Shown here one piece after another: positions 38,923-49,165 of a DNA stretch of 64,000 nt. Numbering within the stretch: the stretch's first letter is position 1; each line of letters begins with the position of its first letter. Both the position numbers and the translations under genes were made by a program. A model generated the notes under the pieces. It was not told the origin of the DNA. It ran no database searches and worked only from the letters and a program-made list of their open reading frames with translations. Source of the stretch: Ganoderma boninense (lineage: Eukaryota; Basidiomycota; Agaricomycetes; Polyporales; Polyporaceae); contig CM035313.1 of assembly GCA_002900995.3 (NCBI GenBank), positions 310,001 through 374,000 on the forward strand, written 5' to 3'.

Positions 38923-40969
38923 CTAGTCGCTTTCCTCTGAACTACTCGAGCTATCAAGATCATCAGAGGCATACTTGCTCTTCTTACCGCTCTTTGTGCC
39001 CTTGCGATCACTCTCCGAGCTGGCAGACCGACCACGCTTCTTGCTCGGCTTCGCCTTCTCCTTTCCCTTCCTGCTCTTACGCTCGAGCTTCTCAAGCTCG
39101 TTCTCCTGCCACTCCTTGAACCGACCAATGTCTATGCTGCTGAACTTCGCAGCCTCTGCCCCATCGGGGTTATCATACCATGCCTTGAGCCAAGGAAGCT
39201 TTTCCATAACCTCCGGCTTGAAGAGCTGCGTGTCACCAGCTGCCTGAGAATGGCCAAGCCAAAGTGCGACTAGAACGTCCTCTTTAACGAACCGAGAACC
39301 TGCGAAAGCGTCCGCATCTGAGTAATCTAGCAGGTAATTCAATGTCAGGCAAACTATGACACCATTGGATTCACGTAGAACGTACCGTCAGGAATAAGGA
39401 ACCCACCCTTTGACTGCTCCCAACCCAAGTCGTCCAACGTCGACATTGCATGTGCGAGAGCCTTCACGCGGGGCAGAACTGCTCCAATCTTCTTCGCCTT
39501 CTTCCACTTCGTCTCTGGCCCTCCAAGCAAGCTACGGAGATACGTGATCAGCCCCTCCTTGTCAGTTTGAGGCTGCGATGACGAGCTGGCCTGTTTCCAG
39601 CTTGGAGTAGCCGGAGACCGAGATTTGCTTGCAACGGCACTCCGGCCTGGAGTCTGGTAGGAGGGGATGAGGGGAACGAATACTAGAGACATTGTAGACA
39701 TGACTTACATGCGCCCGTGGCTCAGGCTTAGCGTAGTCATCTGTGGGCTCAACAAATAGACGGCACACGAGTAAGTCTCCATCCTCGTCATCCTCCATCT
39801 TCTCTCGGGTAAGACGGAACAAATTGACTTGTGTGCTCTTGAGGTAGCGTGAAGGTGCAGCCTCTGGGTTTGCTAGGATTGTCTCGATACTTCCGAGAGG
39901 TACGTGGGACCCGTCTCTGGTGGCACCAGCACGTGTGAGTCGACCACCTTTCTCTAGAAAATAGATCAGCATCCTCTTGTTGTGGTGTAAGCCATGAAAC
40001 AGACACACTCTTCGTCGGCGTGCTCACGAGCTGGATTGCAATGGGGAGGAGTTGGGAAAGCTTTGTGAATGCAGCCTTCTCCCCACCATCAACACGACGG
40101 TGCTCCACAACTAGGCCAGCGTCTGATGGAATGTGAACTTCTTCAATCTCAGGCTTTGAGTGGGGGCCATCGCGATGCTCGAGAAGAACGACAACTGTCC
40201 CTGGAGATGTGACACAACTCAAAGGACTGAAACGGTGAGGTATCACGCACCTGAGTCCTTGCCTCCAGGCATACCCGTGCTCCCTGGCTCCGAGTCATCC
40301 ACCACGCTCTGCTCAGGCTCAGCTACGTCTCCGGAATCTTCGTCTTCGACCGTCTCATATGGAGTCGTGCCTCCAGGGGTCTCCGTGTCCAACCCAGAGC
40401 TCGCACCCGACTCGTTCGTGACTGCGACTGGGGTAATATGTTGTTCGAATGAGGAATACCACATGAAAGTGAGAAACCAGACTCACCTGCGCCTGACCTC
40501 GTTGGAGAGTTGACAATGAGTGGGCCCCTGTTCAAGCGCACCGTCCGAGGAGGTGGATCGCGTGGAAGGTTCTGATCCAGAAGCTTCTTGTGTGCACTGA
40601 GGACCCGGAGCTGCCGTTAAAGTGATTCAGGGAAAGAATGGTTAATGCTTACCCAGTGGGATCCTTCTGAGGCTTCTCGCCCTCGGCGGCGTCCTCAGCC
40701 GCCTTATCCGCACTAGTCCGGGTCGCCTTCTTCCCACCACTGGAATTGTTGGACCGGTAAGCGAACAAACCTTGAAAGCGGGCTTTGTTTGCGAGCTCCG
40801 AATGCTTTGCAAGGTAAGTATTGATGAGTTTGACCAGCCTTATGATGCTAGTCTTCGCGTCGACTTCAAGGTCGAGAGCCTTCGCGATCACCTCGAGGTC
40901 GTTCTTCTTCCGGCTCTTATTGATTGGCCCGCACAAAGGTGGATCTTCAGCCTGTGTAGGAGGAGGCAT
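38923..40969 (-). CDS. SAP-like, multi-exon accessory protein of the KDZ-like island
   Basis: ATG at 40967-40969 begins MPPPTQAEDPPLCGPINKSR. The first exon has KKNDLEVIAKALDLEVDAKT and IIRLVKLINTYLAKHSELAN, a helix-turn-helix pattern like SAP DNA-binding motifs. Acidic/Pro-Ser linkers follow (ASSGLDTETPGGTTPYETVE), then EIEEVHIPSDAGLVVEHRRV, PLGSIETILANPEAAPSRYL with NLFRLTREKMEDDEDGDLLV, LITYLRSLLGGPETKWKKAK and ALAHAMSTLDDLGWEQSKGG. The last exon is MNYLLDYSDADAFAGSRFVK with a Lys/Ser/Asp tail (SKKRGRSASSESDRKGTKSG) ending at 38923. It lies 75 bp downstream in transcription order from the CxC gene's start, same strand and same composition. No enzymatic domain is recognised. It is likely nuclear. 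The SAP assignment is by pattern only. Confidence 0.6.
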
Positions 40970-41059
40970 AGAGAATCAAGAAGCAAGTGAGTGGCACCTG
41001 AGTGAGAGGGTAGAAGACTGTCCAAGAGCAGCGACCTCCCGTCAACCGTCGCTGCCCCT

Positions 41060-41285
41060 CAACGTCGGGCAGTGACTGTCACTGACCTGAAATGGACAAC
41101 AACGGTCACCAATAAATCCCATTGTACGCCAAGAGGGGCTGATGACTTCCATAAACAGTCATCCACCGACGGCGGGAGTCACTGACTACTATTTACAGGC
41201 ATTGTCCGGCAGTCACACCCACTGACCGTCGCTGGTGGACATTGGATGTCACACTGGCAGCCGGTAAGTGTCACTGACCTCCACC
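41060..41285. repeat. GTCACTGAC subterminal motif cluster
   Basis: The words CAGTGACTGTCACTGACCTG, GAGTCACTGACTACT, CAGTCACACCCACTGACCGT and GTGTCACTGACCTCC occur within 225 bp, between the SAP-like gene and the right candidate end of the element. Confidence 0.6.
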
Positions 41286-41299
41286 GGAATCCATCGGAA

Positions 41300-41900
41300 T
41301 CCTCCAAACGTTGATGGTGGCGACTTCAGGAACGCAGCCGTCGTTGGCGTACGCTGGCGGAAGTTGGCGTACGTCGACCTTTCCACACCCGCGCATACAA
41401 CTCCTGGGATCCTAGAATCGTTTCCTCCGCGGACGCCGACAGGCGGCTGTTGACCATGCCGGGTGAGGACTGGCGATCATGATGAACAGTGATTTTCAGA
41501 CCGTAAGTACTGTAAGCACAGTCGCAAGGTAGCGATGCTACAGTATCAATTCGTTGTTGCGAGTATGTACATGTCGAGACATTACTACCTAGTACGCCCA
41601 AGTATTGTGGGTGCCATGGGAAATTAGCTCCGAGTAAACCACCCTCCGGCGCATACACCACTAATAACGACTTACGACACCGCACACAGATGCACAGCCT
41701 GAGCTTATAAGCCAGGGAGCCGTAGCCTAGCCTATGTAGCCAACACACACGTGGACACACAAAGCTATGTGTCGAGGTATGTAACGAACAACACGACACA
41801 AAACAAAACACAACATAACAAAAATCAGAATACCAACAGTTGGGTTCACTTAACGTCATAAGTTATTATTCTTGCCTCATCATCACCGCGCCCGGCTCAC
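41300..41900. other. Intergenic right of the element
   Basis: No gene was recognised. The AT-rich part (41690-41860, with ACACAAAACAAAACACAACA) is the 3' flank of the minus-strand gene that ends at 41901. Confidence 0.5.
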
Positions 41901-44900
41901 TCAGAGCTCGTCCTCGTCGTCCCACCGCGAGATCTTGGGCAGCGGCCGCCAGTAGTAGTGCTTCGCCTTGCGCGCCTCGCTCCGCTGCCCCGGCCGCCGC
42001 ATCATCGTCCGCACGAGCGCCGCCCGGTCCGCGTCCGCGTCCTGGTCCGGGTCGTAGAACCACCGCGCCTCCAGCGCGAGCGCGTGGTTCGCCAGGTCCT
42101 GCAATCCAATCGCGCGTCAGTTCCGCTCGGTCCTACCATTGAACCAATGAAAAGAGAGGAGAGCAGAGGAGGGAGACGCACCGTGCCGCTGTTGACGATC
42201 TTCCCGAACACGCCGCTCCGCCGCCACCCGGCCTCGAGCACCGCCTCGAGCGCAGGCACCCACGCGCGCCTGCCCGCCGTGTCTGCCTTCGAGCTCGCGC
42301 CCGCGCCCCTGCCTTTGCTCTGTGCCTTGGTGTCCCCCGCGTCCTTCTCCGCAGCGTCGCCGTCCTCGACCTTCGCGTCCCCATTGGCAACTTTGAGCGC
42401 GGGGAGGGGCATGTCGCGGAGGGCGGGGCGCGAGGCCATGAGCGCGCCGAAGAGCGCGGACGTGGCGAGCGACGACGCGCGCGCGGTCGCGAGCGTCTCG
42501 ATCAGCATGCCCTCGAGCTCGCCCGCGGGCAGCGGCAGCTCGAACGCCGCCACCAGCGCGTCCGCCTCCGCTGCGATCTCCTCTGCGTCTGGGCGAGAGC
42601 GCGGCGCTTTTGACTTCCCGGGACTCATGATGGTCGGTGTCGAGGTTGGGCAAGATGTCGTGGAAGGTTTCGGCTTGGACTTCGCCAGCGCGGCGTCTGC
42701 GCTCGCCCGATCCGGATCCCCATCTTGAGCTGGGCGCGGAGGCTTGGGTGGCTTCATCTGCGAGCCATGGCCATGGGCATCGAAGACAGGCGGAGCCGGC
42801 AGTGGGAGCTCCGGGCGCGCGATGTTCGTCGCGCTCTTCGGCGGGGCTGCAGACACCGACAGCGACGCCGGCCTCGGCTTGGCAGGTTGCTGCTGTTTCG
42901 CGTGCCCGAGGTCCGAGGATGTCGACGCGTGCGGGTGGAGGGGCTCGTTCTCGAGCTCGAGGTCCATCTGAGGGTCCTTCGCCTTCGCTTTCGCGCGCTG
43001 CCTCTTCGGCTTTTCCTTCTTCCGTTCCTTGTCTCCCAATCCTCCGTCCCTCTTCTTGAGGGGCAACGGTAGAGACGGCGCAGAAGCACGGACGAGTGCA
43101 GGTGCGGGTGCCGGGGCAGCAGGAGAATCCGACTCGGACTCCTCGTCTGAGAGCACAGCGCGGGGCCGCTTCCTATGGTGGAGGCGCGCAAGCTTCGTAT
43201 TCGACTTCGTCCTCTCGGGGTCTGCAGTCTTTTTGCGCGGCTTGACGACCGGCTCGCGCTCGGCCTCGCGCTCGCTCTCGCTGTCCGTAAACGTCGGCGT
43301 GCGGGCGCGCTTGGCCTTGGTCTTGACTTTGGGCGCGGGTTTCGAAGCAGCCTTCGCATGGGAGACGTCCGCGTCGGCCTCGCGCCTCATCTTCTTCCGC
43401 GGGGGCTCCACGGCGTCATCGACCTTAGCTTTGGCTTCCGCGTGTACTGGAGCGACGGGGGCAGGAGAGGGCGCACGGCTGCTGACGCTGCTCCTGCTCC
43501 TGCTTTGCCGACTGACCGGCGAGGAAACCGGGTCCGGAACAGCGAGCGCGGGGAGTTCGTCCACGCAGTCCATCCCCAGCCCCATCTCGATATCGATATC
43601 GACGTCGGCATCTGCGATCGACGACGGCGTGGGAGAGAGTGGAGACGAGGGTATCTGAGTGGCCTGACAGTGGCGGCTCGGGCTCTGCGCGGCCTCAGCG
43701 TGAGGCGTGCGAGCACGCGATTCCGATGGGGCACGAGAGAATCGTCGTGACTTCGCCTCTGCAGGGACGGTGGTGATGGTGAGGGTGGTGGGCACAGGGC
43801 AGGCCTCAGGTTCGGGTGCGAGTTGGTGTTGTAGTATGAGTTTGGGCGTGAGTTCGCGTTCGCGTTCGCGTTGGGGCGTGGGCGTCGATTCGCGTTCAGG
43901 GTCGGCGATCTGCAGATAAGTATCGGATAAGCATCGGAAGGAGGGTGCGGGACCCGAGATGAAGGACGACAAGCGAAGGATGAGAATGTGGATGCAAACG
44001 AGAACGAGGGTGCAGACTGCAGGACGCACCTGTTCGCGGATCTCCGTTGCCATGGCCTCCTCGCCAACGTCGAATGTGTTGGCGTCAGCATCGTCACCGG
44101 GCACTCCTGCGTCCTCCTCCGCTGCGAGAACGAGCTCCTCGCTCGCGTCAAGTTCGGGCAGCACGAGCGGGGTGACGTCGCCATCCGGGACCGAGAGTAT
44201 GACCACCTCCATCTTCTCACCGGCCCCTTCGCCCTCTGCCTCAGCTTCGACCTGGGTTTCTGTTTCGTCGTCGACCAGCACATCCAGCTGGGGCAGCACA
44301 TCATCGTCTTCATCCAGGACAGCAACAGCCTTCTGCGCAGCCACAGATGCGGGCGCAGGCGCGGGGTTGAGCAGAGCGCGCACGGCCACTCTCGACGTGA
44401 TCCGGAGCGCGTCCAGAGTCGGCGACGGCGGGCTGGCGACCAGGTCCCCGAGGTCCAGGTCCGTGTCCGTGTCCAAATCCATGCCGTCTACGTTGTTCTC
44501 CCGCTTTTCGGCTGCGTATCGCGCAGGAGTAGAAGGGATGCAGACGGGCGACGGGGGGGGTAGCGTCAAGTCCGAGCCTACGTCCAAGTCCAGCTGGTGC
44601 AGATCGTGCGAGCGGGCCGTGTGACAGCGATCCGAACCCGGACCCGAATAGCAGCGGGGATCGGATCCGGAGGGGCAGAGGGCCGAGGGGGTACGGAATG
44701 GTGACGACACTGGGGAGGGGGGGATCGGCGACGAGGGCGGCAGCGTGTCGTCAAGGTCTGCGTTCGACTTCACAGTCACCGCGTTCATGTTCCCACACGC
44801 AGAAGGCGGAGGAGAGGTTGCCACATGGCGGGCGACCGAACGTGGACGGATCGGGGTGAGTGGGCACGCGAGAGGCTGGGGGACGTCCGAAGGGCCCACC

Positions 44901-45740
44901 GAGGTGCGGGTGCTGTTGCACTGGACTTCTTGGGGGTGAGTGCTAAACTCTGTTGGGGTTGCGGAGGAGGTGGTGGTGGAGGTAAAAGGGCGCGACCGGG
45001 ATGGGCGAGGCTTCACGGGCGGGCGGACGAAAGGGCGGTCGCGCTCAGAGGAAGTCGTGAACGATATCCGGCGCGTGGGTGACGAGCCGGCAAGGATGTC
45101 GTCGAGATCGAGCGCGAAGCCGTAGTCTTCGATATCGTCCTCCTCTTCGTCTAGATGGGGACAGCCCAGGAACATGTGAACAGATCCGAATCAGTATCGC
45201 AGATATGGGAAAGCGAGTCAATAACGCGGGAGAATACGGGAGAAAGGGGACCCAGAGACGGAAGGAGAGGGTACATAAACGGTGGTCACTGGCCAAGAGA
45301 AGGACGTGCATAGAGCCGCCGAGAGACGAAGGAAAACCTACGAGGCCAAGCGAGTACAGATGCCGTTCCGCCGATGGACGGATGATCCAATCAGTGGGGA
45401 GGAACTCGAAGCCCGTATCGCAGCGCTGTGCAGTGCACATCATTACTCGATCTAACGGGATGCGCGTCTGCGTCTCCGGATCCCATTCAGTCCGAAGCGA
45501 GTTCTTACAGTAAACACCGACGCGTCCTGAGAATTGAGTGAGGGTCTGACCACCCCAGGTCCCGAAGTCGATTCTGGCGTGGATTGGGAGACACGGTGTA
45601 CAGCCCCAGGTGCCCTGGTCGCGATGTTTGTTAAATCGCCTGGGTGTCTTGCATGGCAGGGCGCCCAAGGGTACTTCGCTCTTTTTGCGTGCCACACAAG
45701 ACTCCAGGAGGATTCCACGAAGATATCACGTCCTACGGAA
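41901..45740 (-). CDS. Large disordered acidic/basic protein, probably nuclear
   Basis: A conserved-looking N-terminal exon reads CKTPRRFNKHRDQGTWGCTP, HARIDFGTWGGQTLTQFSGR, EWDPETQTRIPLDRVMMCTA and GFEFLPTDWIIRPSAERHLY, and ends at a donor near 45345. A CCCATCTAG acceptor near 45150 joins it to DEEEDDIEDYGFALDLDDIL. A frame of about 1,000 codons follows, rich in Pro, Ser, Asp and Lys, with an intron at about 44030-43915. It includes basic blocks (EPPRKKMRREADADV, KVKTKAKRARTPTFTDSESE). A final ordered part (LPLPAGELEGMLIETLATAR, RRAWVPALEAVLEAGWRRSG, FGKIVNSGT) joins DLANHALALEARWFYDPDQD and ends PKISRWDDEDEL at 41901. The true start is not found; the first exon frame has no ATG upstream. 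No named domain. Basic clusters suggest the nucleus. Confidence 0.65.
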
Positions 45741-45860
45741 TGTCGGGAAGTACGCCGTGAGAGGCGATTCCGTCTCGATGGATCCATAGCGCCCGTTGAT
45801 GGAGGGGCGATATGGGCGACAAGAAGCGAAGCGGGTGGGGGTGAAGCGGCTTTGGTGGTG

Positions 45861-45884
45861 CGGTGCTACTTCAGAGTAGCACCG
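45861..45884. repeat. Perfect hairpin, 10-bp stem, TCAG loop
   Basis: CGGTGCTACT pairs with AGTAGCACCG around a 4-base loop. Non-coding context. Confidence 0.8.
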
Positions 45885-46292
45885 GCGATTCTGCTCAATT
45901 CTGGCAGAATATCGCAGTCCCTGCCTGGTACGACTGTGGCCATGGCTGCGAAAAGGGATTCTCGCCGTTTCACGAGGATCCCTTTTCAGTAGCCGAGTCC
46001 AGGTCAATGGCACTCGGCGTCTCTCATCTCCCCTCCCCCCTGCAGGTATCTGCCCTCCCCTCGCATCTCTTTCTGAAGATCTAGGTCGATAACAATGAAA
46101 GATTCAAGCACAAACTTTCCTGGGATTTCTGGGAACCCCAGGTCGAGAGGGAGTAACTTTGCGTCCTCTGTCGTGCTCGGCGGTTCCGTGGCGGTGTCCC
46201 GCCAGCGGCCGAGACCGCTTCGTCGTTTTCTCACTGTTCTCGATAAGCACCTTCGCGGACAGGAAGCTGGGTCCAAGCGACCATCATAGTCA

Positions 46293-46324
46293 ACTATGGC
46301 TATGACTATTGCCGTAGCCATAGT
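46293..46324. repeat. Perfect hairpin, 10-bp stem
   Basis: ACTATGGCTA pairs with TAGCCATAGT across a 12-base loop. It lies beside the inverted partner of the 45.9-kb sequence. Confidence 0.8.
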
Positions 46325-46614
46325 CGGCCAGGCGGTGAATCTACTGTCCCCGATTCTGGCGGAATCGAGTAGAATCGTCGCTTCGCCCCCCTGCAAACAA
46401 TTCCCGAAACGACCACCGAAGCTGCATCTTTGACTACTCCTAGTAGTGTCAGGGAACAGGCTGCGCGCCCCGATAGACATAGCGATGCCGATGTCATGCC
46501 ATGGGCTCGCCCAGCAAGATGGTCTTCGAATTTGTAGCAGCTGAGCAGGGGACAGACGGATGAGGAAAGGAAGTGTCAGAGGACCCGAGCTGGGGCGTGG
46601 AGGGGGGTCATGAG

Positions 46615-47385
46615 CTAATCGGATGCGATATCCGGATGGTGGCTCGGGGAACGAGGCAAGATGGATTTTGCCGGAGAGGGGGGTGAGATGACCGAGAAGC
46701 GAAGCGAGGCGATAGGCAAAAAGGTACGGACGGATGTCCCGACCAGGGAGAACTTAGGCCAGACAGCCTCGCTCGCTTTTGCAATGGAGAAGGAGAAGAG
46801 GTAGAAGAGAATCTGAGAGGCGAAGGCACGAGCAAAACGAGGATCGGGGTCGGAGCCGAGGGATATGGAATACGCACCGTGAACTGGGGCATTTTGGGAG
46901 ACGGAGGAAAGCGAGGCTCGGAGGCTATGTCGATCAGCTGGGAGTGGGGAAAAGGTCGAGCGGATCGGGTTGGCAGGAGGAATGATGGGATGATGGGAGC
47001 GCGAGCTTGGGACGACGCGCTTCGGCTCGGCGGGCGGAAGGTCATGGTCAGAAGGGCCAGGATGAGACAGGCCACGGGAGTAGGTATATGCGTAGCCATA
47101 GGCGTGGTAAGGGGCGGGATGAGTGGGGCTCGAGGGTGGACGGATGCTGGCAGTGTCGAGATGGGGGCGAGTAGGGGAGGTATTGAGGGCAGTCGGGGAA
47201 GAGGGCGGGGAGGAGCTCATGGAGAAGGAGCGAGAAGGGGAGAGGGACGGCGAAGGGGGGACGAGATAGTAATCGGGGTTGGGAAGGTCGTCTTCAGACA
47301 AGCTTTTGCGGCGGAACCTGAAGGGGATGTTGGCCAGCTCGGTAGAGACGTAGATAGGATGCGGCGAGGAGCGCGTCGGGGGCAT
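46615..47385 (-). CDS. Proline/serine-rich hypothetical protein
   Basis: ATG at 47383-47385 begins MPPTRSSPHPIYVSTELANI and continues PFRFRRKSLSEDDLPNPDYY, a short conserved-looking block. A Pro/Ser/Tyr-rich region follows (SPPSSPTALNTSPTRPHLD, PYHAYGYAYTYSRGLSHPGP) to about SVSQNAPVHG. Beyond that a donor-like GTGCGTATTCC occurs, so the rest of the 257-codon frame (to 46615) may be read-through of an intron. The gene is divergent from the glyoxalase gene, with about 290 bp between the two starts. No domain is recognised. RRKSLS is a possible kinase-phosphorylation site. Confidence 0.5.
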   Translation of the reverse strand: MPPTRSSPHPIYVSTELANIPFRFRRKSLSEDDLPNPDYYLVPPSPSLSPSRSFSMSSSPPSSPTALNTSPTRPHLDTASIRPPSSPTHPAPYHAYGYAYTYSRGLSHPGPSDHDLPPAEPKRVVPSSRSHHPIIPPANPIRSTFSPLPADRHSLRASLSSVSQNAPVHGAYSISLGSDPDPRFARAFASQILFYLFSFSIAKASEAVWPKFSLVGTSVRTFLPIASLRFSVISPPSPAKSILPRSPSHHPDIASD

Positions 47386-47674
47386 CGCGTCTGCCAGCGA
47401 CCAGAGAGCAACGCAGAGCGCGGAAGCAGGGACAAGCGTCGGCAATGGCGGAGGAGGAGGAAGAGGAGAAGATGGAGAGGGCAACTTGAACAGAGCGCGG
47501 GGGCCGAAGCGAGCATGGGTCTGGACACGTGCCGCCGCAGCCAAACAGACAACAGCCGGCGAGCGCGTCTGTTTGGCGGTGTTTGGCCGTCACGCGTTTC
47601 GCGTCCAGCGCGTCTGGCGCCTGTGCGTCATCGATCGTCTGACTCAGCGTCTCATCTCTGCTCTTTGTGTGGAC
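47386..47674. promoter_or_regulatory. Divergent promoter, hypothetical gene and glyoxalase I
   Basis: 289 bp between two divergently transcribed genes; both promoters must lie here. No specific binding site can be named. Confidence 0.5.
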
Positions 47675-48499
47675 ATGCTTGCGAGATCGCTGAGATATGT
47701 CCCAGGCCCTCGCTCCTTGCCTTCTTCCCTCTCGACCCTCGCCTCGCTTCGTCTTTTCACCACCTCTCATCGACTAGCCATGCCTCGCACAGAAGAAACC
47801 GCCAGCTTCAAGGTGCCACCCTCTTCTGCCTTTCCGATCCGCCGAGCATGCTCAATTCTCCTGCAGTTTAACCACACGATGATCCGTGTCAAGGACCCCC
47901 AGGCGTCCCTCAAGTTCTATACCGAGGTTGGCCCACACCTAAGCGCATATAGTCCACATGTGTAACTGTCCACGTCGTCCCCAGGTCCTCGGCATGGATC
48001 TCGTCGCCAGTTCGTCCCCCTCCCCCTCCTTTTCTCCATGTTTACCATGCGTACCTGACCCTCCTCCACCCAGAAAACGCGTTCGAGACGTTCACCCTCT
48101 ACTTCCTCGCCTACGACCACGGCCAGGGCACCACGCCCGAGAACCGCTTCAACCGCGAGGGCATCCTCGAGCTCACCCACAACCACGGCACCGAGTCCGA
48201 CGCCACCTTCCAAGGCTACGCCAGCGGAAACCAAGATCCCGGCCGCGGGTTCGGCCACATCGCCATCACCGTCGACGACATTGAGAAGGCCTGCGCACGC
48301 TTCGAGTCCCTCGGCGTCCGCTTCCAGAAGAAGCTCACAGACGGCAAGATGAAGAACATCGCCTTCATCCTCGATCCCGATGGGTGCGCCCGCTTCTCCC
48401 GCCTCCAGTCTTCGATGCCACGGCTAGCGCTAACGTTCTCATTGCGTGCGCAGGTACTGGGTCGAGATCGTCCCTGGGGCACTCAAGCTCCCGGCTTGA
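47675..48499 (+). CDS. GLO1: Glyoxalase I (lactoylglutathione lyase)
   Basis: Zn/Ni-dependent isomerase that converts the methylglyoxal-glutathione hemithioacetal into S-lactoylglutathione. ATG at 47675 adds a possible mitochondrial presequence ([18 protein letters not shown], Arg/Ser/Leu-rich). An internal ATG at 47780 ([11 protein letters not shown]) would give the cytosolic form. Introns separate [28 protein letters not shown], and [20 protein letters not shown] with [40 protein letters not shown] and [20 protein letters not shown]. The final exon has [14 protein letters not shown], stop 48497-48499. Family ligands are visible: [28 protein letters not shown]. About 165-200 residues: a single-domain enzyme. 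Confidence 0.92.
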
Positions 48500-49165
48500 A
48501 CGTTCGCTCCTGGATATGTATCGACCGACTGTATTGTATCGCTAGTCTCAGTCAGCGGAAGAAAACACGTTGTACTCTATCAGTCACGCGCTCTAACTGT
48601 GCTATCATTAGGAGCAAGCCTGATTCCTTCGACGGAATCGAACAGCTCCCCTCGCTCCCTCGTCCCGATGCCGAGCGCAATGCGGTAAAGCTTCGGCCTG
48701 TTTCAGGTTCAGGAGTTCTGTCTTGGGCCTTCGAGGTACTGTCCCTCTTGGGCCGATAACCTTTCAACCGGGAGCAGATTCTGCGTAAGAGATTCGTTGG
48801 CATACATAGACTAATCGGTCCAGGAATAATTAGATGCTGTGCTATGCAGTCGATGGCCCATTCTCCGCCCCCTCTGCTTAGTCTCATGGCAGATTTGCCC
48901 CACCGGTTAGCAGTGATGTACAGGTGCACTCTCCCGCTCTCCACTCGCCGCTTCCAAGTCCATCCGCACTCTCGGCTGCAGTTCCCTGAACCAGCCCTCC
49001 CCTGCTCCATGTCCAGGGTCGATAGCGCCAAGACATCGACGCGGAGGCATCGAACCATCCAACGTCTCGCAATACCGGCACACGGGACGCGGGACGGTTT
49101 TGGCATGAGACTACTTAGCCGCAGCACAGTCCCTGACCGTCATATTATATATGAACGTCGTATCT
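48500..49165. other. Intergenic, 3' of glyoxalase I
   Basis: 3' UTR of the glyoxalase gene and anonymous sequence. No exon was recognised. Confidence 0.45.

Larger units (their letters stand above)
35893..41298. mobile_element. Candidate KDZ-related element carrying two genes
   Basis: Two same-strand genes (36560-38847 and 38923-40969) sit in DNA of visibly lower GC than either flank. Left end 35893-35919 reads CGATGGAAGCCGGTGGACTT. The reverse complement of 41271-41297 reads CGATGGATTCCGGTGGAGGT. About 20 of 26 positions match in register, an imperfect terminal-inverted-repeat candidate. Subterminal short motifs recur on both sides, different in sequence: TGGAnTTC-like on the left, GTCACTGAC on the right. 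The gene inside carries the CxC5/CxC6 cysteine clusters known to accompany KDZ (Kyakuja/Dileera/Zisupton) transposases in Agaricomycetes. No KDZ transposase is present, so the element would be non-autonomous. A target-site duplication could not be identified by eye. Confidence 0.5.
45741..46614. other. Intergenic with inverted-repeat remnants
   Basis: No gene was recognised. Two perfect hairpins (45861-45884 and 46293-46324) and a pair of related sequences in opposite orientation (about 45886-45950 and 46330-46395) suggest a decayed short transposon of about 0.5 kb. Confidence 0.45.

Noticed and set aside
36560..41000. KDZ transposase gene inside the island
   Set aside because: Only the CxC5/CxC6 companion type is present; no transposase catalytic region could be read in either gene.
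46879..47871. Plus-strand 330-codon open frame
   Set aside because: Antisense to the proline/serine-rich gene and running into the glyoxalase leader; Arg/Gly-rich, no motif.
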